A DNA stretch of 64,000 bases. Origin: Selaginella tamariscina. Lineage: Eukaryota; Streptophyta; Lycopodiopsida; Selaginellales; Selaginellaceae. Location of the stretch: contig PUQB01000542.1 of NCBI GenBank assembly GCA_003024785.1, positions 107,123 through 171,122 of the forward strand, written 5' to 3'. A program made the position numbers and the translations under genes. Below, piece by piece: positions 21,819 through 34,560 of the stretch. The notes beneath the pieces are model-generated. The model had not been told where the DNA came from, ran no database searches, and worked only from the letters and a program-made list of their open reading frames with translations. The stretch's first letter is position 1, and every line of letters begins with the position of its first letter.

Positions 21819-23850
21819 TTATAGCACCGGTGGGTCATGCACTCTGCTGCAATTCACCAGCAAACGGTGGACCTCCATCTCACTGAGCGATCGCCTTTGT
21901 AGAAAATATGTGATGTCCGGGTTTCAAGCTAAGCACACGGCTATAGACAAAGTACATGTGTACACATGGGCTCCAACTTTTGCTCTTCTGAAATGTAGAA
22001 CAACTGCATGAAGGATAAGTATTAATAGTCACCTTGCAGAGTCATTTCCTGCCAACACAACGAAAGCCTCCTTCCGTCCTCTAAGCTGTCACTTCAACAT
22101 TTTGCACACAACTAAAAACGTCTTGGCCTTGCGGAAATTCTTCTCTTGTTCCTTAGACATTTTTGTTGGAGTCCGGACCATACGTCCTTCGAAAGGTGGA
22201 ATTGTTGTAGATCCAGCTCCACGTGGTGGCGATGGTGTTTTGTCCTTCTGACCCTCATCTACTCTTCCTGCCATCCCCTGTAAACCTTCCAAACAAAGCC
22301 TGCATCCTGTAGTTCTCTGACCTCCTCACTTGTCAGCTTCGTTTCCTTTAGCACAGGCCAAACCGTTGGTGGTTGTTGGAATTTGTGACTGAAGAATTTT
22401 GCTGTTTGGCCGCGTGAAACACCTTGAATCTTTTGGGTAGAACACATCATCTGTTGTACATACTCCTCATTCCCCAAGGCATCAATGTACATTCGTTTTC
22501 CATAGAATCCTGGTGCTGTCACTCTGCTTGGATAACCGATTGGTTTTCCACACAGAGCAGTTCCTTCCTGATTCATCCCCAAACACTTAACCTTACTGGA
22601 TGCTCCGATTCATCTGATGGTCCACTCTGTTGAGCAATCTCTCTCTCCAAAACCTCTTCGAACCTTAACCTCTTTCTCCTATTGTTTTGGACCACCCACT
22701 CTGTGTACTCTACATCATGTCTGTGTGAACGTCGAGCATCAACTGTTCTGTTCCTGTGACTGTTCTCCTAACAGTTTGCACTCGAACATTAGTGGTACTC
22801 GTGAACTCCGGGCTTGTCAAGTGTTCCTCGCCTTCCACCAGATTGATAATTGTTGATGGAGATACACTTTTCCCCTCAGAGAGTTTGCGTTGCACTCGTT
22901 TCAACAGAGTTTTCGAAGGCCCTGACCCTGTATACCTCCCTTCTATTGCCGCTTTCACCTTCGCACTTTGCATAACTGCATCGGTGAGGTCTAACATTGT
23001 CGCCTCCAGCAGTGGTACTCTTTTGGCCAATCTTGCTCTTCTTGCTCTCGCGTGAATCACTTCAGCATTGTTTTGTAGTTGGAACACTCGCGAGTCCTTC
23101 TTATGTCATGTCTCCCAGTTCCGCCATGGAGATGTGGTCCTCATGCCTAATCCACCAAGACAGCCATGTCTTCAAAGCTCGAATGTTTGATGCTTGTCCT
23201 TCCCAAAAAGACTCGAGAATTGCCAGTTGTTCTTTCTTAGATTGTTCATTTAGTGCTGCAGGCCAAGCACGAGCAAGCTTCATGTGTTCTTCGCGATGTT
23301 CTTTTGCGATCCATTTCTTTGTCACCTGACGCACGAATTGCATAAAGTGAAACAGACAACTTCTTTCCCTCCCTTTCATCTTTGCTCTGTTGTTGAATAC
23401 TTGGTGCAAGGCTATCCATATCGCTCCAGCCATCCGACATGAAACCAGCAAAGTTGACATTCTCCAAACCCTGCTTCTTACAAACCTCTAGCATTGTGTT
23501 CAAGAACTTCAGCACTGCAACATTATCTTCACGGCACATATCTGCGTAAGCTATAGTCACCATGGATCTGACACTGCAAGAGAGCGTTAGATAACGAGAT
23601 TAGAAAGTGTTATGAAGAGTTTTTACAACTTACAATGGGTCATAAAGGTGTATTCCAATTGTCACCCAGTCTGGTATGCGATGCGTGTGGTCCAGAACAA
23701 CCCATTGATCATGAAGGTCTCCTCCACTTTAACACCTTCTGATGTATTCAACTCATGAACCCGGTCCCTCAACTGTCATTTTGAAGATCAGAGGCTGCTC
23801 CTCAGCACCATGCAGTTCCATCCCTGGAACATGTATGATGTTGTTGTAGT
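21819..23850 (-). pseudogene. Element C transposase, 3' two-thirds, broken
   Basis: Minus-strand relative of the element A transposase. It starts inside the second exon (IHVPGMELHGAEEQPLIFK, beside the break point at about 23,850). It continues through the DDE region (MVTIAYADMCREDNVAVLKF, RSCLFHFMQFVRQVTKKWI) and the AEVIHARARRARLAKRVPLL glutamate region. It ends with SWIM-finger remains (STFQKSKSWSPCVHMYFVYS) and stops at 21,819. The first exon with the zinc finger is missing. Several frame changes are present, including within the DDE region near 23,400 and before the SWIM finger near 22,090. It is closer to A than to B. Confidence 0.8.
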
Positions 23851-23862
23851 TCACTTTTAAGT

Positions 23863-25036
23863 AAGGATGTTGTTGTAGTTCACTTTTAAGTAAAGAGTAA
23901 CCTAAAGTGTATAATGAATATAAAGAAAGGTCAATGTGCTCCATGAGGTTGTTACTAGAGATTTACATGTTAAATAAGGGTATAGTTGTAGACCTTACCG
24001 TTGGAGTTGGTTCAATTTAAAATGCTTATGTCACTTCAGGTGTCACATCTACTCTTTAAAAAGGGATGTTAATCTCCACTCAAGATGCAATAGGAGTTTG
24101 TTTTAGGTAGAAATTAGGGAGGCATACAAACTATTCATAGACAAATAATTTAACATTTAAATTAGTTAAAAGTGTAATACCTGAAAATAACAACAACGAT
24201 CGATTGAACATGCAACTCACATCCATCACAAGTCTTCTTTCCTATCATTTAAGAAGGAATAAAATCTACTTTCCCTCAATCCTAACTTGAAATAAGATGT
24301 GGTGTTTTAGTGAGACAAAAGACAATGAAGACTACTTCAGATGTGTGTACATCATTACAGGCTGCAAAACTCCCACAGAGAATTCAAGATGTACCATGTT
24401 GTATCCACGGAACAGATACATGTTCTCATATATGACATGTACACCATCTCTGTTACGTGTGTATAGTCATTATATGATCCCACATGAACCATCGGATCCC
24501 AATGTATTTAACATTAGGTCCTTTGTGTTTATCTGTGACACTTGTTTATGTTGCTGGTTAGTATCGCTGGTTAGTATGAAGATCCGCCAGTAAGGAGTGT
24601 TCTGTGTGCAAGTCTGCAGTGGAGGAAGCCAAGGTAGTTTCAATTTATGACATTTAAATGCGTCATATGCATGGAAAAGAAGTCGAAGATAGAAGAATAT
24701 GAACTAGGTAGCTGCAATTACAGATCTGTTAGGGTCGTTCCGCCAATCTAGTTGTAAATATTAATAAAGAAAGGCGAAATTTTCTACAGTGGTTTCTAAT
24801 TACAAAACTATCTGGTCTCCAACCATCAAAATAATGCCACGTAGCATGTGGTCTTGAACAACTTGATTGACAACTTAATTGCATATTATCAATTGATGCA
24901 CTTAGCCACGTCCGTCTGGTTGGGGTTTTACTGTTACTCAAACAAATAAGGCCTCCACTCAAGGAATGGATCGATATTACCTGTTGGACAGAGACGCTTG
25001 CAACAGATTGTGAAAGAGCTCATTGACTTCTATCTT
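23863..25036. repeat. 1.17-kb direct repeat, copy 1
   Basis: Nearly identical to 59,023-60,192, differing by eye only in a few short insertions or deletions, many in base runs (for example GTGTTTTAG against GTGTTTAG). It starts AAGGATGTTGTTGTAGTTC at the point where element C is interrupted. A further copy of its first 29 bases sits immediately before it (23,834-23,862). It ends at a splice-like block (minus strand, ELFHNLLQASLSNR then GTAATATCG) next to a GA/CA microsatellite. Open frames in it are not recognised. Confidence 0.85.
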
Positions 25037-25065
25037 GTGTGTGGTGTGTGTGAGAGAGAGAGAGA

Positions 25066-25612
25066 GAGAGAAACCTGCACTATCACCCATGATGAAGATT
25101 CTCGAGGAACCTACACAGCTGAACAACTCTGTGTGAGGCAAGTTATTGCCTGAGAAGAGTATGTCATGCAGCCATCTTAGTACATGCAGGCCATCTTCAT
25201 ATGCTGCTGGGAGCCGAAACTCTGGCGCAAGCCTGTTATAGTACACATTGTATATGTCATTTACACAAACATATAGTTCACATACACACGCACGCACGCA
25301 TGCACCCGTAATTAACAAACACATGTTCAACCCCTAATATGCTAACTATTTTTATAAAAACAAGAGCTTTTTTTTAGGGATGTTTTCATCACTATGAAGC
25401 CTCCACCATGGAAGTAAACGATCACTGGGAAACTCTCTTGTACGCTCTGTTCCGGATGAACATTCTTACCCATAAGTTAGTGTTTGGATCTACAAAATGG
25501 AATTGGGATTGGATGGGATTTCTGGGATAAGTGGGGAACGATTTGAGATTCTTGTGACTGAACCCTCTTCCTTCAGAATGAATTCCTTAATCTCTGCTGG
25601 AATTGCTTCCAT
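25066..25612 (-). pseudogene. Carboxylesterase (GID1/CXE-type alpha/beta hydrolase) remnant
   Basis: The minus strand begins MEAIPAEIKEF at 25,612 and reads through VDPNTNLWVRMF and ESFPVIVYFHGGGF (oxyanion-hole HGGG motif). After a splice-like ACAG at 25,233 it reads LAPEFRLPAAYEDG, VLRWLH and FIMGDSAG (nucleophile elbow GDSAG). This is the pattern of plant carboxylesterase family proteins related to the gibberellin receptor. The region between HGGGF and LAPE (normally including VVSVNYR) is missing. The frame changes twice before HGGG, and the end runs into a CT/CA microsatellite at 25,050. It lacks the Asp/His part of the catalytic triad. Probable pseudogene. Confidence 0.75.
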
Positions 25613-26729
25613 GATAGGCGTGTGTGGACTAGGCAAAGTGAATAACTGCCATTTAAATAAAAGAATATTCGAAGCATATATATCTGAGAAGCAGTATCCA
25701 GTGCAAGATCGTGACGCATACTCTATAATTCATTTTTTCATACACATTTGCACACACGTACACACGTGCACATACACAGCCCATTTACATGTAATATGTA
25801 TAGAGATTTCTTTTTCTTTTACATAATTGCGCACGCACGCACGCACGCACGCACACATCACGTATACGTAAATAATTATATATAAACATCGTACATGCAC
25901 TCGTATAATTACCTTACAGAGATACATGCGTAGGACGTTCGAAAACGAATGTCAATGGCTTGTAGATGACTTAATCGATTATAGTTCAGATATTTCGATG
26001 AAATTGCAGGTGAGAGATGATTCACATGATCAAAATTTATTAATATAGAATATTAAAATTATCAATATCTGAAGTTTTTAAAAAGTCTTCTATTATAAGT
26101 ATATATTATATGGCTTTTTGTTTTTGTTTATATTTTAAGTTTAAGTTTTATTAAATATTATTTTATACATGCACTTTACATATTGTGAACACTTTTAAAT
26201 ATTATATTTAAATATTATATTATTGTATTAGCAAATTATAAATTATATGTTAACATATATTAATCATATTGCTGTTTTATTTTCAAACATATTAAATTTT
26301 ATAATTTTTTCACTTCAAATTAAAAAATTAAATTAATAAAATGTCATTAATGTCGTACTGAGTTTATTGATATTGAACTTTTAACCGATTAATTTATTAT
26401 TTATAACATGCCTTCTCCATTTTAAAGTATATATATAGTACGTTAGATTTTATACATATTAATAATAGTAAAAAGAACTATAAAAATGTATAACTCTTTA
26501 ATAATACTATGTAAATATTTATTTTTAAACCTTACAAAAACATTAATTTAAATCCAATACAAATATTTTAAATTCAACACGTGAATGAATGGTATTAGAC
26601 TTTAAAACTTCATGAGAATTATTAACCACACTTTTTCTAAATCACTTTGTTTTATTCAATATATCAAAGTGATTTCATGTGTACATATTGTTGTGTTCAC
26701 CTCAGAATATATTTTATTAAAACTATAAT
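25613..26729. other. AT-rich spacer with short CA and ACGC repeats
   Basis: Contains CGCACGCACG-type runs at 25,830-25,856 and CACACGTACA runs near 25,745-25,780, then about 800 bp of very AT-rich DNA. No gene, terminal repeat or conserved motif was recognised. Confidence 0.5.
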
Positions 26730-27450
26730 GATTTTAATTCTTAAGCTACTGAAGTTATACTCAATAAAAGGAAAAGAATGTCATATATCAATTAATGTGT
26801 AAAGCGTAAAAAGTCCTCCTTAAGCACACACTATATATATTGCAATCGTGAAAGGAGCACTTTCAGATTGTATGGAAAAAAATCATTAAACATTGTCAGG
26901 TGTTTTACAAAATTTTAACAATTTCCATGCGCACTAGAAAAGCTTAGTAGAAATTGCCATAATAGACTACTGAATATGCTAATGAATCTCAATTGATTTT
27001 AGTACAAATATTATATACAGCAGCACTATGTCCCACTCCCCCCATCTTCAGGCTGATCCAGATGTCATATTATATGCACCACGCAATGTTCTTCGTTTGT
27101 GTGGCCTATGTCCTGCAGCAACGCGAGTGTAATACAAGCCCAGTTTCCAAATTTTAGTTCCTGAACAGATGTCTAGTTGCGTAATGTTCAGCTCTTTAGG
27201 CTCAGCAGGGATGGATTCAAAGACTTGAACCAAGCTTCTCCCAGTCTCCGGATCCAACATCAATATCTGGCACAGAAACTGTTCAGGCAATTCTTTTTCA
27301 AAATAAGCAGGAAAAAAATATATATCTGAAAAAAGTACAGGCATCAGATACCCATGTTTGAAATTAAAATCTTCTTTAATGAATGTTAAATGAGAGCCTG
27401 ACAGAAAAAATGTAATTTAGCTTTACAAAGTACAACAGTGTGACCTACAG
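26730..27450 (-). repeat. Repeat R, copy 2 (uninterrupted)
   Basis: Reverse-complement partner of both 21,132-21,604 and 56,703-57,075, continuous here across the position where element C sits in copy 1. The minus strand carries a protein-like frame (27,344-27,048; FEKELPEQFLCQILMLDPET, KELNITQLDICSG) that I do not recognise and that is broken in copy 1. Confidence 0.75.
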
Positions 27451-28190
27451 TTTTTAGGTATATTTTTAAATATATAAATTTGTATTTCTAATAAATATTT
27501 TATTTAAAGTGCATAACCTGTCTCTTAAGGTGGTCTAATATATTGGTGAGTGAGCAATCCAATACTCGGTTTGGGTTCGTTGACACAGCAGATGTGCAAG
27601 GCAGAACAGTGCCCAATGCACCCAAAGAACAATAGAACTACTTGTGCCCTTCAACAGTGCCTGTAAACCCCTAGGTGCAATTGTTTTTTCCGGTTCAAAT
27701 TTGAAATTTCTGATTCATTTAAAATTAAAAGGATGTACTACAGATACAGAATCTCATGTATAAGGCTTGAAAGATACAGATTTAAAAGTAGTCAGATTTT
27801 TTAGTACATTTAAAATCACAATGGAAATTATTTTTGCTATATAATAAATATATAGAAATATAATAAATAATATATTAAATATAAAATATATTAAATATAA
27901 ATAATTGTAATGAAATCTTTTAGGTTGAATTTAATTTAGGTTTACATTGCACACGATGCCAAAAAGGACGCTGGGAAAGAGGAAGGGTACACATGTGACA
28001 TTGTAACAAGCAAGCAAACTACTTTGAAATGGATGACCTCTATAGCTGAGTTTTGAGGGTGATGAGGGTGAGGAATCTGAATTAGCAGCAATAGAAGGTA
28101 GCAATCCACAAGAAGAGGCAACACAATAATGAATATTAGTAAATGGAGAGAGTACTTGAAAAAAAAACAAGTGGGACTGATTAGAGTTTG
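27451..28190. other. AT-rich spacer
   Basis: A short piece at 27,588-27,660 resembles 12,930-13,010. Otherwise I see no coding sequence or repeat structure that I can name. Confidence 0.4.
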
Positions 28191-31100
28191 ATGTTGTAAA
28201 ACAAGTTATGTTTTATGAGATTTACAAGAAAAGAATAGATAGCTATTTTGTAAAGGAGGACAATGTAAATCTGAGAACCTCAGCCATACATATTCATGCA
28301 ACTTTAGTGAGACATAGGGAAGTTGTTATGAAGATGTTTGTAACAAAGCAAAAGGAGACCAACCTTCTACTGTGACGTCTGTAATGAAAGAAGTTCAAAA
28401 AGCAGAGAAAGGTATGACTATTTTATTTTTACATGGTTAATATATTTTAACAAAGGAACATAAGCTTTTTCATCATTGTAAATGTGAGGCAAGTCAAGTC
28501 CGTTAAGTCTTTACAACTCAATTGCCTATGGGAATCAACGGAATGGTGCAAAATCTTTATGTAGTCTGAATCAAAACAATAACATCTATAAAATATAATA
28601 AAAAATTAAAACATCCATACCAATTCATCTAATTTTGAACTTTATTTAATACTTATTTTAAGTTTTGTGGGAAAATATTCTGGAAAAGGTGAAGTCTAGT
28701 TCATTCTATGGTATCATGGTGAATTTCTTTCTAATTTTCTATCTAATGTAGTAGATCGAACACTTAATCTTTTATGTGACTTACTTAGATGGAAACTCCA
28801 TTGAGACTCAGTACATGAGGATTGTGAATGTAAGTGGTGCTTGTGATGTTGCTACCATCATTGGGTGCATAAGGTTGTTAGAAGTGGGGGTTGGACATGA
28901 AGAAGTTTGTGGGTTTTGGATCAAATGGTTGCAATGTAATGGTATGGATCAAAACATGAGTTGTTGTTAGGTTGAAGGAATTAAATCCATACATGACTTC
29001 CATTCATTGTGTTGCCCATCAAGCAAATTTGTGTGTGGAAGATGCTTTTAAGGACGGGCTTTGCAAACAGGTTTTTGAGGATATGGATAAGCTTGTCAAC
29101 AAGGTCGCATTCTTCTTCTTTCATAGCTCAAATAAGATCACCTCGCTACTTGCTTTGGAGTAAGAGTTTGATTACACTCAAGTTGTAGTAAATACAAGAT
29201 ACTAAGTGGTTAAGTAGGCAGGGTGCAATTGCAAAGCTTTGTGAATGGTCTGAGCTTGCTATAGAGGTTCTTAAGCAGAACAAGAAATGAAAGGTCTATG
29301 ATCAACTTCAAAACTTGAAAAATCTGTATGTACTTCATTTTATGGGGGATATATTATTGGTGATGAAGGACTTTAATCTCCACTTTCAGCATACTCAGGT
29401 TGATGTGGCTTTGGTTGGACCCTTGTGCAAAGAGGTAATAATGAAAATACAGATGAAATATCTGGGGAATGAGATTGATTTGAACGGTTCACAAATGGAT
29501 ATTGTTGGTTATCCTTTGATTCTATATGGGGGAATTACAAAAGGCTTGCTCCATGAGTAAAGGGCTTCACTAAGGGGAAATATGTACATGGGTGTGGAGT
29601 TGGTCAAGGTCTAACTAGCTTTAGACTTCTAAACAACATTCTTAAATGCCTTGATCGATGGCATTAGGAGGTATATGTAAGAGTCAGGAGTAACTAGTGT
29701 GATATCAAAAATGCAAGTGTTAGCCCGACATCAATGAAGGAGCTAAAGCGATATGGCTAAGGCAAGAGAAATAGTTGAATTTTATAGAAGACATTAAGTG
29801 GTTGTTGTTCATGTTAAGACATAAACTGATGCTTCATTGTAACAGTGACAGGGTTTTAGGGTTCGGAGGCACATTTCTTGCTCTTTAATGCTACGTGTGC
29901 ATAAGTTCTAAAGAGGGTAGATTCTGAACATGGTATTAGAGTCGCTTTCGATTTGGGCGGGGAGCAATGTGTAATGTAGCTAGTGGGAGGCCATGGCCGA
30001 ATCTGGTGAGAATTCCTTGGAAGCTCATGTGGGAGCAAGCCCTTGGGGCAGAACTTTCTACTATGGAAGAAATTGATGGAGACTCGGCTGCATGTCAAAG
30101 GAGTTTTTGGGCTCATCCGTGGGACTGACCGAGCCGCCGAAGGGCAACTCCAATGAGACCCTTAGAATCCACCAGGAGTGGAAAGTCCGGGCTGAGCACG
30201 CCGTGGGCTGCATCTGCACTTATCTTAGCCAGGGATTATGCTCAAGGTGGATATTGACAAGTCCCCTGCTGAAGTCTAGAAGTGGTTGTCGGACACCTCC
30301 AGGAAATGGAAGTCATGTGGATCCACTTGGAGCTTGAAGCTTGTGTCTACGAAGATGGAGACATGTAGGAGCATGCAGACAAGCTGAGTCGGCTCTTTGC
30401 TGAACTTGTTACCCAAGGGGATGAGCATATCATCCCGGATTCTATGCAAAAGGTGAAGCTCTACCGGTCCCTCCCTGCTCAATGGGACAGGATGTCGAGG
30501 CTCTCAATCGTGAGGACAATCTCACATTTGAAATGGCAGTGGCCAAGCTTGTGGCCACAACCTTGCTCCGGAAGGAGAAGGCCAAAACCAATGCTTTGCA
30601 TGAAGTCATGTATGCTAAATGACGGGTTCCCGAGCATGAGTGGCCGGGCGTGATGCTGTTGCATCCTTGCTGCCTCCAGCCTTGGGCAATGCTTGGGCTG
30701 GCCGAGGTGGATGTGGATGAGCAGCTTTTGGAGGGGAATCGGAGAAGGGCGCACAGGACGCAGAGGTCGAGGACGAGGAGGTCGGCTTGGCCATGACCAA
30801 TGCAAGATATGCTGAGGGTTTGGACACTGGGGTAGGGATTGCCCCCATGCAAATGGGAAGGCTAATGTCGGTGTTGAAAGTGAAGAAGGTAAATGGGAAG
30901 AAGAGTCCTTCATAGTGGAGGAGTCCCTCAATGCTGAGAGCAGCGAAAAGATGCACTCCTGGGTGGTTGACTCGGGTTGGGGAACAATGCCTAATTGGAC
31001 ATTGCTGGTCGAGGCACTTTGACACTCTCACTTCAGGACGTGGGGAGATGACGTTCAAAGACGCCTTGCATGTCCCAGGCATGCAGAAAAACCTTATGTC

Positions 31101-34100
31101 GGTGGCGAGGTTGTGTGACGACGGGAAGTCAATCGTGTTTACTAGTCATGGTGCATATTTATATGACAAGTTGGATTTCCGTGTGACTGAGAGGAAAGTT
31201 CTCCATGCCAGGTGACGTGCAAACTTGTATGAGATTCTCTCACACCCTCATCTTGCTGCAGCCGCTGAGAACGTTGTTGGTGCAGATGCCTATTTGTGGC
31301 ATTGCCGGTTGGGTCATGCAAATCACAAGGCACTACACGAACTTGTGTCCAGCTACATGGTGGAAGGGTTGGATCTGGGGCCTGGTTTTTCACATGCATT
31401 TTGTGGTCATGTGTGTTGGGCAAACATCATCGCCGAAGTTTTGGATCTTCAAAGCACCGCTCTTTAGAGCTCTTGGAGCTGGTGCACTCCGACCTGTGTG
31501 GGCCCATGGACATCCCGAATCATTTTGGTGCACGTTACGTTCTTACGTTCATTGATGACTTCAATCGCCTCACCAAACTTTTCTTCCTACGTCGTAAAAG
31601 TGAGATGGTGGAGGCCTTCCGTGTGTACAGAGCTATATGAAGAGTTGTGTCGGAATGCCGGTATCCAACACCATGTCACCACCCGGTACACCTCCCAACA
31701 AATGGCGTGGCTGAGAGGAAGAACCGGACGCTGGTGAATGAAGCGCGCAACCTTCTTGCTCATGCACATTTAGGCAAGGAGTTCTGGCAGGAGGCTATTG
31801 CGGTAGCCATGCATATTCAGAACCAATTGCCAACTATGGCATTGAAAGGCAAGACGCCTGAGGAAGCATGGACGGGTCTGAAGCCTTATGTATCCCACTT
31901 AGGGTGTTTGGTTGTACAGCGTATGCCCATATTCTTGACCAGCTGCAAAAGAAGCTGGACCCCAAGAGCCAGAATTTGATCTTTGTTGGCTATGCACAAG
32001 ATGATGAACGGTGTCGGAAAGCATATAGGCTGTGGAACCCTATGACAAATGCACCATCATTAGCACAAATATGGTGTTTGTTAAGGATGACCTCACATGG
32101 TGTCGTTCCACAGAACAACCTGTGGACTCCTTATTGACAATGACTTGTTGGCTCCCCTAATCCCAGTTGGTTTTGTGGACATAGGGGAAGACCATGGCCT
32201 TGATGCCCCGGGGGAGCAGCTACCAGGTGATGCTCGAGGTGATCAAGGTGATGCTGATGTACATGAGCAGTTGGCACCTGAACAGCCTGAGCGGCAGGCA
32301 CAGCCGGAGCAACCAGTTGATGTCCATGAGCAGTTGGCACCTGAGCAGCCGGAGCAGTAGGTTGATCGACCTCCTCATGTTCCTCGCCGGTGGGGCATGC
32401 CGGATCTTGTGGTAGCTCCAAATAGACCACGCATGAGAGTCCTTTCTCGCAAGGTGTTGGAAGATGCCACTTCTCTACTTGATAGGAAGTCGAGATGTGC
32501 ATGTTTGTGGATGAGAAGGTTCCCTCCACCTTTGAAGATGCGGTGACTGGAGCGGAGTCTCTTGAGTGGAAGCGGGCCATTCAGGACGAAGTGGATGCAC
32601 AAGTGCAGAATTGCACATTTGAGGAGTGTGCTGCCCCACACGTCTTGTTGACTGTGGGTCTTCAGCGGAGTGGATCTGACTGGGGATGTCAGACACAAAG
32701 CTAGACTCGTGGCAAAAGGCTTTACCCAAGTGCGAGGAGTTGACTATAAGGAGACATTTTTGCATGTGGTTAAGTTGCCTAGTGTCTGCGCACTCTTGGC
32801 ACTTGCTAATGCTAGGAGGTGGCAAGTGCATCAAATGGATGTGAAGACCGCGTTCTTGCATGGGGATTTGCATGAGGAGATCTTCATGCGCATTCCCCTA
32901 GGCTTTCCCGGGCATGGGGACACAGCTCGAGCCTGGCGCCTTAACAAGGCCTTGTATGGTCTCAAGCAAGCTTCTCGGGTGTGGTACCAGAAGTTTGATG
33001 AAGCTTTGCGTCGACAAGGCTTTCGGAGAACACACAGTGATTCCAATGTCTATGTGCGGGAGTTGGTCGTGGACGGATCATTGTTGCCTGTATGTGGATG
33101 ATCTCTCATCACTGGAGGTGATGAAGACGGGATTGGCAGGTTGAAAGCAAGCTTGGCACAACGGTTTCGGATGAAGGACATGGGAGAGGTGAAGACGTTC
33201 TTGGGCCTACAAATTGAGCGGGATATGCAGGCTGGGACTTTGAAGATTCACCAGCAGCACTATGTGCAATCTCTTCTCTCTCATTTGGCATGCAGAACTG
33301 CCGTCCAGTTGAAACTCCCATGCTCGTCGGTGCTGTCAATCCGAACTCGCCTCAGACGGGAGGAGAGATATGTGATTCTGAGATTCCGTACCGCAGCCTC
33401 ATAGGTTGCTTGATGTTTCTGGCGTTTTCCTCTAGACCGGACATAGCATATGCCACTGTGCTGCTTAGCCAGTTTGGATCTGCTCCGAGTTTGTGCCATT
33501 GGAAGGCTGCCAAACATGTACTCAGGTACCTAAAGGGAACGCCTCACCACGGCCTATGCTTCTCAGGCCGTGACACTCAGCTGGTCACTTACACTGATGC
33601 AAGTTGGGGACAAACAAAGGAGCTCGGTCCACCACTGGCTACTCTTTGGAATTGTGTGGGCCTCGATTGCGTGGGGGAGCAAGAGGCAGAGTGTGGTGGC
33701 CCTTTCATCTGCAGAGGCTGAGTACATTGCCCTCACTTCTGGATGCAAGGAGCTTATATGGATGCGGGGACTCTTACAGGAGCTTGGAGCGGTGCAACGA
33801 ACCCCCATGCTGACAATCAGAGTAGCATTGCTATGAGCAAGAACCCCGTCTATCATGGACGGACCAAGCATGTGCTCATTCAGTTTCACTACGTTCGGAG
33901 CTTGTAGAAGGCGGTTTGGTGAAGGTGGCTCATTCTTCTGTGGATGAGATGGTGGCGGACGTGCTCACCAAACCGCTGGGCTTGACCAAGTTTGCTTTGT
34001 TCCGGAGTTTACGGGGGAGTGTTGAGACATAAATTGATGCTCCATTGTAATAGTGACAGGGTTTTAGGGTTCGGAGGCGACATTTCTTACTCTCCGATGC

Positions 34101-34560
34101 TACGTGTGCGGTAAGTTCCAGAGATAGGGTAGATTATGAACAATTCAAGACATAGTAGATATTAATAACTTCATGGGTGAGTATGAGGTTTTAAAAGCTT
34201 TGGCATTAGAGAAGTTCAAGGGACGGAGTTTCAATGATGTTTGACACATTCTTGGTTAGTCTAACTAGAAGGATAAATATCCAAACCTGGTTAAAGTGGG
34301 CTTCATTAACATGGTACAATGTTGTAGTACGATTAGCTATGAGCGTGGTTTTAATAGGGTAAACTCAGTAAAACCAAATTTAGAAATGGGCTTAACTTGG
34401 AGACACTTGATATGCCTGTGAGAATTTCGGAGGTACCTTATTTAAAAAAGTTTGATTATGATGCACATTGGTGTTCCACTGCTCATCAGATTTTCACTTG
34501 TTCTAGAGACAAAAAAATCCGTTTGTTTTGGCAATGCTTAAGGATTTTTACTGGTATAAA
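28191..34560 (+). mobile_element. hAT-superfamily element 1, broken, interrupted by Copia-2
   Basis: Plus-strand remains of a hAT transposase of the TTF-zinc-finger/ZNF862-like type. The order is KRIDSYFVKED near 28,225, a core block with LKELNPYMTSIHCVAHQAN near 28,975, MDKLVNKVAFF and SSNKITSLLALE, then VYDQLQNLKNLYVL and GPLCKEVIMKIQMKYLG to about 29,480. After the Copia insertion (29,812-34,142), the C-terminal dimerisation region reads MVQCCSTISYERGF with NLETLDM near 34,310-34,410. The same C-terminal block is in hAT element 2 (MVQCCSTTIYERGF). Many stops and frame changes make it long dead. I could not fix its terminal repeats. Confidence 0.7.
29812..34142 (+). mobile_element. Copia LTR retrotransposon (Copia-2) with very short LTRs, broken
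   Basis: Plus-strand Ty1/copia element inside hAT element 1. 5' LTR 29,812-29,930 (119 bp, TGTTAAGACA to CTGAACA), followed at once by a primer site TGGTATTAGAGTCGC. Then come gag about 29,990-30,900, integrase about 31,230-31,990 (LELVHSDLCGPMDI, FIDDFNRLTKLFFLRR), reverse transcriptase about 32,680-33,110 (VHQMDVKTAFLHGDLHEEIF), RNase H about 33,570-33,990, a purine tract ACGGGGGAG, and 3' LTR 34,020-34,142 (123 bp). Flanking bases GTTCA and ATTCA are a likely, slightly changed 5-bp target duplication. The coding region is broken in many places. The LTRs differ at roughly one base in nine, so it is old. A relative starts at 63,837. Confidence 0.9.

Noticed and set aside
24297-24593. Protein-coding open frame in the direct repeat (also at 59,458)
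   Set aside because: The frame is broken by small indels between the two otherwise near-identical copies and matches no family I know. Coding use is not supported.
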